From Paracoccaceae bacterium (GTDB lineage: Bacteria; Pseudomonadota; Alphaproteobacteria; Rhodobacterales; Rhodobacteraceae), in assembly GCA_019090795.1 (NCBI GenBank), contig JAHRVG010000015.1, positions 1 to 46,651 on the forward strand: a stretch of 46,651 bases of DNA, read 5' to 3'. This document shows, in pieces, positions 27,682 to 36,300 of this stretch. The notes beneath the pieces were generated by a model. That model ran no database searches, had not been told where the DNA came from, and saw nothing but the letters and a program-made list of their open reading frames with translations. Each line of letters starts with the position of its first letter. Position 1 is the stretch's first letter. Position numbers and translations under genes: made by a program.

Positions 27682-28593
27682 TTACGCATTAGGGGCCACC
27701 AATTCACCCTGATCAGAAAACCTCATGACTAAAAAATCAACCAGCAATCTTGTTTTTGTCGCCAAATATTGGCTGTGGGGGTAAATCGCATAGATACCGA
27801 AATCAGAGTGTACAAAGCTGTTCAGCAACGGTTTCAACCTGCCCGCAGCAATATCCTCGGCGACCACATGGTCCGGCGCGCGAATAATACCAACACCGCG
27901 CAGCGCCATATCGCGACAGGCATTGGCCGAATTCACTGTTGCCCGCCCACTTACGACAACAGTGGTTTTCTTCCCGTTCACCCAAAAGGGCCAAGTGGCA
28001 CCTCCTTTGAAAATGCTATCAATAATGCATCGGTGTTGGCTCAAATCTTCGGGGGTATGCGGAGTACCCGCCCACTCCAGGTACTCCGGTGCCGCGCACA
28101 GAACGATATTTAAAGAGGAAAGTTTGCGTGCCACCAGCGCAGAATCCTGCAAAACTCCAACCCGAACTGCAAGATCAAAGCCTTCCTCAACGATATTGAC
28201 AAATCGGTCCGACAGATGAACTTCGACGGTAATATTTGGGTATTCATCCAAAAAGTCGCTTATCACCGGCATTAAAAATGCCTCCCCTAATGCCCGAGGG
28301 GCGGACAATCGCAAATGTCCTTTGGGAGCGGTCTGAGCCTCTTGCACCGAGGCCTCAAGCGCATCAAACTGCGCGATTAACTCCTGACACCTGTTAAAAT
28401 AGCGACTGCCTTGCTCGGTCAGAGACAGGCTTCGAGTCGTGCGATTCAGCAAACGCACGCCCAATCTGTCCTCTAGCTGACCAATGTATTTGCTGGTCAG
28501 GGCCGGTGAAATCCCTAGGAGGCTGGCGGCATTCACAAAAGATTTCTGCTGAGCGACGGCACAAAACGTGCGCATTCCGGTGATAATGTCCAT
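27682..28593 (-). CDS. LysR family transcriptional regulator
   Basis: A 303-residue LysR-type regulator: winged helix-turn-helix at residues 1-60 (MRTFCAVAQQKSFVNAASLLGISPALTSKY), then a periplasmic-binding-protein-like effector domain (about 90-300). The linker and the GHLRLSAPRALGEAFLMP sequence are typical of the CrgA/DmlR-like subgroup. The ATG at 28593 is chosen; a GTG at 28608 lies in frame but overlaps the putative operator. It is divergent from the cytochrome b561-yceI genes, its most likely target together with its own promoter. The effector is unknown. Confidence 0.92.
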   Translation of the reverse strand: MDIITGMRTFCAVAQQKSFVNAASLLGISPALTSKYIGQLEDRLGVRLLNRTTRSLSLTEQGSRYFNRCQELIAQFDALEASVQEAQTAPKGHLRLSAPRALGEAFLMPVISDFLDEYPNITVEVHLSDRFVNIVEEGFDLAVRVGVLQDSALVARKLSSLNIVLCAAPEYLEWAGTPHTPEDLSQHRCIIDSIFKGGATWPFWVNGKKTTVVVSGRATVNSANACRDMALRGVGIIRAPDHVVAEDIAAGRLKPLLNSFVHSDFGIYAIYPHSQYLATKTRLLVDFLVMRFSDQGELVAPNA

Positions 28594-28608
28594 TATTAAC
28601 AATGACAC

Positions 28609-28628
28609 GTTGATAAAGTAACGTCAAC
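28609..28628. promoter_or_regulatory. Candidate LysR operator
   Basis: GTTGA-N10-TCAAC is a perfect 5-bp-arm inverted repeat containing the T-N11-A pattern favoured by LysR regulators. It lies 16-35 bases upstream of the LysR start and about 65 bases before the cytochrome b561 start, as expected of a shared operator in a divergent LysR pair. Confidence 0.5.
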
Positions 28629-28693
28629 AACCCGCTTTAAGCTGCAAGCAAATGCCTCATATCAACTCGAGGAAAGCAAACGAGGCTAAGAGC

Positions 28694-29248
28694 ATGCAGA
28701 TCAAAAGCACCGATGAAAGCTACGGCCTGATTGCGCGCCTGCTCCACTGGGGGATGGCTGCAGCCATTCTGGCGATGTTTGCTTTGGGCTATTGGATGCG
28801 CACTCTGGATTACTATAGCCCATGGTACAAACAGGCCCCCGATATTCACAAGGGGGTTGGCATGATCCTGATGGCCCTGCTGGTTTTTCGCATGCTTTGG
28901 CGCGTGCTGGATCATCGCCCCGACGACAAAGACCTAAAGGCAATTGAACGCAAGCTATCACATTTGCTTCATACAGGGTTTTATCTGCTTCTCGTTGTTT
29001 TGATGATTGCTGGATACCTGATTGCAACGCTGGACGGGCGTGTCATAGACGTGTTCGGCTGGATAGAAGTCCCTTCCTTGCACACGCAAAAAGGCTTGGA
29101 AGAAACTGCTGGCTGGATCCACGAATTCTTGGCCTATTTGTTGATGGGGCTTGTAGCGCTGCACGCTGCTGCCGCCCTGAAACACCATTTTGTTGATCGC
29201 GACAAAACCCTGCTGCGGATGCTTCGCAGCGGAAAACCCAACTCTTAA
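28694..29248 (+). CDS. Cytochrome b561-family membrane protein
   Basis: A 184-residue inner-membrane protein of the bacterial cytochrome b561 family, expected to carry two b haems and move electrons between quinol and a periplasmic partner. Four hydrophobic helices are visible (about residues 14-32, 50-67, 92-112 and 144-166). Candidate haem-ligand histidines lie in LLHWGMAA, DIHKGVGM, SHLLHTGFY and ALHAAAALKHH. The ATG at 28694 is chosen because conserved sequence (SYGLIARLLHW) begins shortly after and the upstream extension is rich in polar residues. It is followed after 35 bp by yceI, a frequent partner of b561 genes. Confidence 0.9.
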   Translation: MQIKSTDESYGLIARLLHWGMAAAILAMFALGYWMRTLDYYSPWYKQAPDIHKGVGMILMALLVFRMLWRVLDHRPDDKDLKAIERKLSHLLHTGFYLLLVVLMIAGYLIATLDGRVIDVFGWIEVPSLHTQKGLEETAGWIHEFLAYLLMGLVALHAAAALKHHFVDRDKTLLRMLRSGKPNS

Positions 29249-29283
29249 CTCAACCAAACCCACCCACCTTAAAAGGAAATACC

Positions 29284-29856
29284 ATGAAACTGAAACAACT
29301 GGCCACCGCAGCGACACTCGCAACGCTCTCGTTCTCTCAGGCGCAGGCCGCTGACTATGTTATTGATACGCAAGGTTACCATGCCTCGGTCATGTTTCGC
29401 GTCAACCATCTGGGTTATTCTTGGCTGACAGGCCGTTTTGACAACTTTAACGGCTCGTTTACGTATGATGCCGATGCGCCGGAAAAATCCTCTGTTAAGG
29501 TGGAAATAGACACAACTTCCGTTAACTCTAACCATGCAGAGCGCGACAATCACCTGCGCAGTGCTGATTTTCTGGACACAGGTAAATTCCCGACGGCCAG
29601 TTTTGTTAGCAAATCAATGGCGGTTACCGGTGAAACTGCTGTGATTACGGGCGATCTGACACTGCATGGTGTGACCAAAGAAATCACAATTGACGCTGAA
29701 TTGATTGGTGAGGGTAAAGATCCATGGGGCGGATATCGTGCAGGCTTCATCGGCACCACATCCCTGCCAATGGCCGATTACGGGATGGTTTTCAACCTTG
29801 GTCCGGCTTCAACCAACGTAGAAATGACCCTGAACATCGAGGGCGTTCGCCAATAA
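29284..29856 (+). CDS. YceI family periplasmic lipocalin-like protein
   Basis: A 190-residue protein with a signal peptide (MKLKQLATAATLATLSFSQAQA, cleaved before ADYVID) and one YceI domain, an eight-stranded beta-barrel that holds an isoprenoid such as a polyprenyl quinone. Family segments: MFRVNHLGYSWLTGRFDNF, VEIDTTSVNSNHAERDNHLRS (split here by normal variation), SADFLDTGKFP and LTLHGVTKEITID. The b561-YceI pairing suggests quinone-linked electron transfer across the inner membrane and periplasm, probably controlled by the divergent LysR gene. AAAGGAA precedes the ATG. Confidence 0.94.
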   Translation: MKLKQLATAATLATLSFSQAQAADYVIDTQGYHASVMFRVNHLGYSWLTGRFDNFNGSFTYDADAPEKSSVKVEIDTTSVNSNHAERDNHLRSADFLDTGKFPTASFVSKSMAVTGETAVITGDLTLHGVTKEITIDAELIGEGKDPWGGYRAGFIGTTSLPMADYGMVFNLGPASTNVEMTLNIEGVRQ

Positions 29857-29870
29857 GGCAACGGCCAATA

Positions 29871-29900
29871 GCGCTAAACCGGGATATTCCGGTTTAGCGC
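29871..29900 (+). terminator. Hairpin terminator between yceI and the CBS gene
   Basis: GCGCTAAACCGG at 29871-29882 and CCGGTTTAGCGC at 29889-29900 form a perfect 12-bp stem with a 6-base loop, between two convergent stops. There is no long T run, so termination in either direction is likely but not certain. Confidence 0.65.
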
Positions 29901-29906
29901 CCAAAA

Positions 29907-30341
29907 CTAAAAGCCGGCAATCATTCCTTCCAGCGCTTCTTTCTCGGTACTCACCTCGCGCAAGCGCGCTCCAACCACATCGCCTATACTGATCAACCCG
30001 ATCATCTTTTCGCTATCCATAACAGGCATGTGGCGAAAACGTCCCATGGTCATGGTATTAAGCACCATTTCCGCAGTATCCACCTTGGTGGCAGTAACGA
30101 TTTTACGGGTCATGACGCTGGAAACTGCATCCTTTAGGCAACCCGTGCCACGCGCACCCAATTCCCGTACGATGTCGCGTTCGGACAGAATGCCAAGCAC
30201 ATCCCTGCCAGTGTTGGACACCACCAAAGCACCAATTCTGCGTTTGGACATGATAGAAGCTGCATCACTGATACTCGTTTCCGGCGCTACCGTTTCAATA
30301 TCACCAGAGGCTTTACCTGCCAAGATTTGTTGCACTAGCAT
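29907..30341 (-). CDS. CBS-domain protein
   Basis: A 144-residue protein consisting of two CBS domains (about residues 8-65 and 75-135) that form one Bateman module, which binds adenine nucleotides such as AMP, ATP or SAM. Typical CBS segments are AASIMSKRRIGALVVSN, VLGILSERDIVRELG and RFRHMPVMDSEKMIGLISIGD. There is no catalytic domain attached, so it probably works as a stand-alone regulatory or nucleotide-sensing protein. It lies downstream of the second LysR gene on the same strand, about 55 bp from its stop. Confidence 0.92.
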   Translation of the reverse strand: MLVQQILAGKASGDIETVAPETSISDAASIMSKRRIGALVVSNTGRDVLGILSERDIVRELGARGTGCLKDAVSSVMTRKIVTATKVDTAEMVLNTMTMGRFRHMPVMDSEKMIGLISIGDVVGARLREVSTEKEALEGMIAGF

Positions 30342-30396
30342 GTTTTGAACTCCCTTTTTAGTATTCTTTCAGCGTGCGCGATACGGGATGCTGCTG

Positions 30397-31311
30397 TCAA
30401 GCATTCGCCTCAAGCGCGCGCACTTCGGCGCGGATTTTCGGGATCAGCAGATCGGCAAATCGGTTCAGGCGTTCTACTTTGCGGTCATCCGCATGGCGCA
30501 CCAGATAAAAACTGCGGGTCAGTGATACGCTATCCATCAGGATACGTTGCAATTCGGGAAAGGTAGGAATGGCAAAATCATGCACAATGCATACCCCCGC
30601 CCCGCTGCGCGCCAGATTCAATTGCACGGAAAAAGAATTTGAGGCCAGTGTCGGCGTAACCATCTCGCCGACTTCATGCAGATAGTCCAGTTCATCGGCG
30701 AAAATCAGATCGGAAATATAACCAATCATCCGGTGGTTTTTCAGGTCATTGGTGCAGGTAATCGGCGGGTGTGCGGCAAGGTATTCCCTGGTTGCAGCCA
30801 GATGCAGGCGGTAATCCGAGATTTTTTGCACCGTCAGGCGTCCGGCATTGGGCGGGGATACAGCAATCGCCATATCAGCCTCTCGCTTGGAGAGGTTGAG
30901 CACCCGCGACAATGCGACGATCTGCACCTCCAGCCCCGGATTTTCATCACAAATCTGCGCACAAACCTGTGGCAACAGGTAATTCGCCGATCCATCCGGA
31001 GCGCCAATGCGCACGGTTCCGCTCAGCTGATCCGCGTTATCCTGCACCTCACCGCGCGCGTGGCGCAGGGCGGCATCCATTTCATCCACATGGATCATCA
31101 GGCGCGTGCCTGCTTCGGTCAGGTCATAGCCTTGCGGTGAACGGGTGAACAGGCGGGCATTCATGTCTTCCTCCAGACGGGTGATCCGCCTGCCCAAGGT
31201 GGCCGGGTCCATTTTCAGCACCCGTGCTGCCGCAGTCAGGCTTCTGGCGCGCGCCACATGCAAGAAAACCTTCAGATCATCCCAACGTAAATGTTCTTCC
31301 ACTTCCCTCAT
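30397..31311 (-). CDS. LysR family regulator, divergent from mmsA
   Basis: A 304-residue LysR-type regulator: DNA-binding winged helix near the N-terminus (DDLKVFLHVARARSLTAAAR, a second helix MDPATLGRRITRLEED) and an effector-binding domain from about residue 90. The ATG at 31311 (MREVEEHLRW) is preferred to the upstream in-frame start at 31341, which would run through the candidate operator. About 100 bp separate it from mmsA, read in the opposite direction, so it most likely controls methylmalonate-semialdehyde dehydrogenase, that is valine or inositol/propionate catabolism. The ligand is unknown. Confidence 0.9.
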   Translation of the reverse strand: MREVEEHLRWDDLKVFLHVARARSLTAAARVLKMDPATLGRRITRLEEDMNARLFTRSPQGYDLTEAGTRLMIHVDEMDAALRHARGEVQDNADQLSGTVRIGAPDGSANYLLPQVCAQICDENPGLEVQIVALSRVLNLSKREADMAIAVSPPNAGRLTVQKISDYRLHLAATREYLAAHPPITCTNDLKNHRMIGYISDLIFADELDYLHEVGEMVTPTLASNSFSVQLNLARSGAGVCIVHDFAIPTFPELQRILMDSVSLTRSFYLVRHADDRKVERLNRFADLLIPKIRAEVRALEANA

Positions 31312-31322
31312 CCCGACAAAAA

Positions 31323-31340
31323 TGCAAAATACTTTTGGCA
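31323..31340. promoter_or_regulatory. Imperfect inverted repeat, candidate LysR site
   Basis: TGCAAAATACTTTTGGCA has an imperfect dyad (TGC-N-AAA / TTT-N-GCA) just upstream of the LysR start and about 70-90 bp before mmsA. It also fits the T-N11-A rule loosely. Modest support. Confidence 0.3.
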
Positions 31341-31410
31341 TATTGCGCCTTTTAATTGGAAAAATGCAAGGCTATTGTGTGGGCGAAATTAGCGCAACTG
31401 GAGGATTCCC

Positions 31411-32910
31411 ATGGAACAGATCGGTCACTATATCAACGGCGAGCATGTGGCAGGCACAAGCGGCCGCACCGCAGATGTATTCAACCCAGCGACGGGAGAA
31501 GTACAAGCACAGGTCGCACTGGCCAATCAGGCTGAAATGGATGCCGCTGTGGCCATCGCCGCAGCCGCGCAACCGGCCTGGGCTGCGCAAAATCCACAAA
31601 AACGCGCCCGCGTCATGATGAAAATGGTCGAACTGCTGCACCGCGATATGGACAAGCTGGCAGAAGCTCTGTCGCGCGAGCACGGCAAAACCCTGCCCGA
31701 TGCGGCCGGTGACGTGATCCGCGGGCTGGAAGTGGTGGAATACTGCATTGGTGCCCCCCAAATGCTGAAAGGTGAATACACCGACGGCGCGGGCCCAGGC
31801 ATTGATATGTATTCCATGAAACAGGCGCTTGGCGTTTGTGCCGGTATCACGCCGTTCAATTTCCCCGCCATGATCCCGATGTGGATGTTTGCCCCCGCGA
31901 TAGTTTGCGGTAACGCCTTTATCCTGAAACCATCCGAGCGTGATCCATCTGTGCCAATGATGCTGGCCGCCTTAATGGAAGAAGCAGGCCTGCCCAAGGG
32001 CATCATGCAAGTGGTGAATGGCGACAAAGAAGCCGTGGATGCAATCATTGCTGATCCGGTGATCCAGTCGATCGGCTTTGTGGGCTCCACCCCGATTGCA
32101 CAATATATCTATGGTGGCGGTTGTGCCGCTGGCAAACGGGTTCAGTGTTTTGGCGGCGCGAAAAACCACGCCATCATCATGCCCGACGCGGATATGGACA
32201 ATGTTGTAGACGCCCTGATCGGTGCCGGTTTCGGCGCGGCTGGCGAACGCTGCATGGCTCTATCGGTAGCTGTACCCGTGGGCAAAGATACCGCAGATCG
32301 CCTGATCGCGGCAATGATCCCGAAGGTGGAAAGCCTGAAAATCGGCCCCTACACCGGCGGCAACGATGTCGACTTTGGCCCGGTTGTGACTAGCATGGCA
32401 AAAGAAAAAATAAATGGTCTGGTCCAATCCGGTGTTGATCAAGGTGCCACTATGGCAGTTGATGGTCGTGATTTCTCTCTGCAAGGCTATGAGGATGGTT
32501 TCTTTGTGGGCGCGACACTGTTTGACAATGTGACCACCGATATGGACATCTACAAACAGGAAATTTTTGGTCCTGTACTGTGTACCGTTCGCGCCGACAC
32601 CTACGATGACGCGATCAAGATGACCATGGAAAACGAGTACGGCAACGGCACCGCCATCTTTACCCGCGATGGCGACACCGCACGTGATTTTGCCAACCGG
32701 ATCAATGTGGGCATGGTTGGTGTGAACGTTCCAATCCCGGTACCCCTTGCCTATCATACCTTTGGCGGGTGGAAAAAATCTGCCTTTGGTGACCTGAACC
32801 AACATGGGCCGGATGCGTTCAAATTCTACACCCGCACCAAAACCATAACTTCGCGTTGGCCATCCGGTGCCCGCGAAGGGGCCAATTTTTCTATTCCGAC
32901 GATGGGTTGA
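31411..32910 (+). CDS. mmsA: CoA-acylating methylmalonate-semialdehyde dehydrogenase
   Basis: This 499-residue aldehyde dehydrogenase oxidises methylmalonate or malonate semialdehyde to propionyl- or acetyl-CoA using NAD+ and CoA, in valine, thymine and inositol breakdown. Signs of this CoA-dependent subfamily: ITPFNFPAMIPMWMFAPA near residue 149, the Rossmann loop GFVGSTPIAQYI, and the catalytic cysteine in GERCMALS (about residue 283), with the C-terminal FKFYTRTKTITSRWP. The conserved Glu general base of ordinary aldehyde dehydrogenases is replaced by Asn/Gly here (GGAKNHAI), as expected for this branch. GGAGG-like sequence precedes the ATG. Controlled, by inference, by the divergent LysR. 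Confidence 0.95.
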   Translation: MEQIGHYINGEHVAGTSGRTADVFNPATGEVQAQVALANQAEMDAAVAIAAAAQPAWAAQNPQKRARVMMKMVELLHRDMDKLAEALSREHGKTLPDAAGDVIRGLEVVEYCIGAPQMLKGEYTDGAGPGIDMYSMKQALGVCAGITPFNFPAMIPMWMFAPAIVCGNAFILKPSERDPSVPMMLAALMEEAGLPKGIMQVVNGDKEAVDAIIADPVIQSIGFVGSTPIAQYIYGGGCAAGKRVQCFGGAKNHAIIMPDADMDNVVDALIGAGFGAAGERCMALSVAVPVGKDTADRLIAAMIPKVESLKIGPYTGGNDVDFGPVVTSMAKEKINGLVQSGVDQGATMAVDGRDFSLQGYEDGFFVGATLFDNVTTDMDIYKQEIFGPVLCTVRADTYDDAIKMTMENEYGNGTAIFTRDGDTARDFANRINVGMVGVNVPIPVPLAYHTFGGWKKSAFGDLNQHGPDAFKFYTRTKTITSRWPSGAREGANFSIPTMG

Positions 32911-32936
32911 GAATAAACATTTGGAACCTTGCCAAT

Positions 32937-32967
32937 AAACGCGCGCCTGTCATGCAGGCGCGCGTTT
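32937..32967 (+). terminator. Rho-independent terminator of mmsA
   Basis: AAACGCGCGCCTG at 32937-32949 pairs with CAGGCGCGCGTTT at 32955-32967 around a five-base loop, followed by TT. A perfect 13-bp stem 27 bp after the mmsA stop. Confidence 0.85.
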
Positions 32968-33358
32968 TGCATTTTATCTACTCACGATTAAGCATAATTA
33001 CGCCGGTGCCTTCAAACGAAGCGTAACTTGTTGATTTTGACGGTGCGAATCGGTTAAAGATGGTTTGAATAGAGTTTAAAAATGATAACAGACACAGAGC
33101 TTGCTTGGCTGAGACGCATTTAGTTGTCCAGTCAATTCTCGCAGCCCAGCCATGCGCTAGGAATTGGACGCTGCGAACCAGATCAAGACAGTTGTTATCT
33201 GTAAAAAGTTTATCAAGGATTTCTCGCATGTCATCCACACTGTTTAAAAAACTGCAACAGCACGTAAGTAGACCAAGCGCCCTATCTGGGCTGGTGATTA
33301 AAGCAATCCGCAGCATCAAAATGAATACTGCACCACATTGGGAAAAGGAAATCAGGAT
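32968..33358. other. Upstream region of the serralysin gene, no clear gene
   Basis: This stretch looks AT-richer than its neighbours and has no convincing gene. Open frames at 32978-33319 (-) and 33105-33358 (+) have no clear ribosome-binding site or family resemblance. It presumably holds the promoter of the metalloprotease gene. A loose inverted pair GTCCAGTCAATTCT (about 33128-33141) and AGGAATTGGAC (about 33159-33169) is present; its role is unknown. Confidence 0.4.
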
Positions 33359-36300
33359 ATGAGTGGCTCAAACAACCCAGTAACCTTTATCAAATCAATA
33401 GGCGACGTTTTTTTCGACGACGTTCTGGAAGATTATAATTGGTCCAGTCCTTCAATAGATATCTTCAATGGCAGTGGGTCCACGACCGCAGCCCTTGCCA
33501 CTTTCACAATCGATGCCTTCACAAACCTGACTATGCCACAAGAATTTACGCCCCCCTCAACTGCGACAGTGGATGATTACAATTGGGATCTGGTCTCCCT
33601 GCCTGAACCTGACCCGAACCCAACCGTTGTCGACCCACTTTCGACGGGGAACCTCGCGGCACCGGGTGCCCCTGCCACTCTGACCACGCTCGCTACCTAC
33701 CTTAATGAGCGTGGCACCGGAAGCGCCGGTAGCGACTTTTGGGACGAATTCTACGGCACGAGCACCAACTCACCGTTCTTCAACGTTACCGGTTCGGGCA
33801 CCAACGCCAAAAATGGTGTGATCCACTACAATGTGACCAGCTTTCCGGGCACTGACGCCAACGGGGTTACCGCCGGACGCGCAGACATGATCCGCCACGC
33901 GCTCAATGTCTATGAGGATATTCTCGGGATCAACTTCGTGGAAACCACCTCGACCAACACTTCATATACGGACCTCTTCTTCGGTGACTGGTCCGCTGGC
34001 AAGGCCTTTGCCAACTTCAACAAGGCCTCGGACGGCTCAATCTCTTATGCTTGGGTTAATATTGACAACAATTGGGACAGCGGCAATACAGCCATCGGAA
34101 CCTATGCCTTCCAGACTGCGCTGCACGAGATCGGCCACACACTCGGCCTCGGCCACCAGGGTCTCTATAATGCAGGCTCCGGCTCGCCCACCTATAACGA
34201 TGCCTATTGGCAGAACGACACCTGGCAGCAAACCATGATGTCGTATTGGGACCAGAGCAATTATAACAGCCAATCCTACGCTCGGTTAATTGGGCCGATG
34301 GCGGTCGATTGGCTGGCGCTTGATCGAATCTATGGTGCACAGGGATACGGCATCAGCAACGGCACCACCACTGGTGACACTACCTGGGGATTCAACGACT
34401 CTTGGTATAACTGGACACCGTCCAGTTCCGGCCCGGGGTTTGGTTATGCCAATAGCGCATTTGCATCAATGGCGACCATGCTCGACACTAACGCGGTTGC
34501 CATTGTGGACGGCGGCGGCACCGACACACTGGACCTCTCGGGCTTTAGCAATAACACCGTGATCGACGTCTCTGAAGCCCTTGCTTCCTCCACCACCGGT
34601 TCAATTTCCAGCGTGGCCGGGCTAACCGGCAACCTGACCATCGCAGTTGGCACCATCATAGAAAACGTGATTGGCGGTGCTGGCAGCGAATTGATCTATG
34701 GTAACAACGCCAACAACACCATAGACGGCAATGGCGGCAATGATACGATTTACGGCTATGACGGCAACGATAGGCTCGAAGGCGGCACTGGCGACGACAA
34801 GCTGTATGGCGGTGTTGGCAACGATACCTTCTATTATCTTGGCGGTGTCACCGGTAATGACAGCCTAAGTGGCGCAGGTGGCTACGACAAAATCCTTGTA
34901 GAGGGTGCTGGTAGCTTCGACCTGACAGGGCTCAATGTCTCCTCAATTGAAGAGATCGAATACAAAGCCGATGGCACTAATATTGACAAGACGGTCACCC
35001 TTTCGAACAAGGAAATTGATTCCACGAGCGAGTTTGCAAGCGCGCTTGTGATCGACGGCAACAGCAATACTGGTTCGGATGACGTGCTGATCATCAATTT
35101 CTCGACCTCTTACGGCCAGCACAAGGATTTCAGCAACTGGGTCTTCCAAGACTGGGGCGCTCAGAATGAGCAGGTCATCATCAATGGCAGTTCCAATGCC
35201 AATACGATTACCGGTACCGATGTCGACGACCAGATCAACGGCAATGGCGGCAATGATCGGCTGAGTGGTTGGTCGGGCAATGATACGCTATCCGGCGGGT
35301 CGGGCATTGATACCCTCTATGGCGGCACCGGCAACGACACTCTATTGGGCGGATGGAGCACCGATACTCTCTACGGTGGTAGTGGTAATGATACCATGAA
35401 GGTACTGTCAGGTGAGTATTTCGACAATGTTTACGGCGGTACTGGCACCGATACACTGGATCATACCGCCGTGTCCCGTTCAGGTGATACTTTTGATTTT
35501 GAATTGGGTCAGATCGTCTCGGGCTTTGATACCGGCACGCCTGTGTTGAGCAGTATTGAGGTTTATCGGGACGGGACGGGCGGCAACACAATTATTTCCG
35601 GCGGGGACGGCGCAACGTTCTACGGCAATGCAGGTGATGATACCATGCACGCGGGGCTTGGAACAGAGACGATGTACGGCGGTTCAGGAACCGACACGCT
35701 GGATACCACCACCTTCAATGGTGCCTATGAGGTCGATATGACCACGGGCCTTACCAACTATGGTGGTGAGTTATTCCTCGGCTTCGAGAACCTGATTTCA
35801 GGTAATGGTAATGACACGCTTACAGGCACTTCCGGGATCAACAGCATCGTCGGCGGCGGCGGCAACGACACGATTAGCGGCGGCGGTGGCGAAGACAGCC
35901 TCGACGGTGGCGCGGGTATTGACACCGCAGATTATAGTTACTGGGGCGGCGTCGGCGGCGTCTTTGATCTCACAGCGGGCACAGCGCTTTTCTCTGGGTT
36001 CTATACCGAGGCCATGGTCAATTTCGAAAACCTGATTGGCAGTGGCGGCGGTGATTCCATCAGCGGCACCTCAGGAGTCAATATCCTCAACGGTGGCGCG
36101 GGCAACGACACGATTAGCGGCGGCGGTGGCGAAGATAGCCTCGACGGCGGCGCAGGCATTGACACCGCAGATTACAGGTATTGGACTGGCGTCGGCGGCG
36201 TCTTTGATCTCACAGCGGGCACGGCGTTATTCGCAGGCTTCTATACCGAGGCCATGATCAATTTCGAAAACCTGTTTGGCAGTGGCGGCAATGATTCCAT

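Noticed and set aside
33105-33362. Open frame of 85 codons upstream of the metalloprotease
   Set aside because: No ribosome-binding site, no recognisable sequence, and it overlaps the protease start; the antisense frame at 32978-33319 fails for similar reasons.
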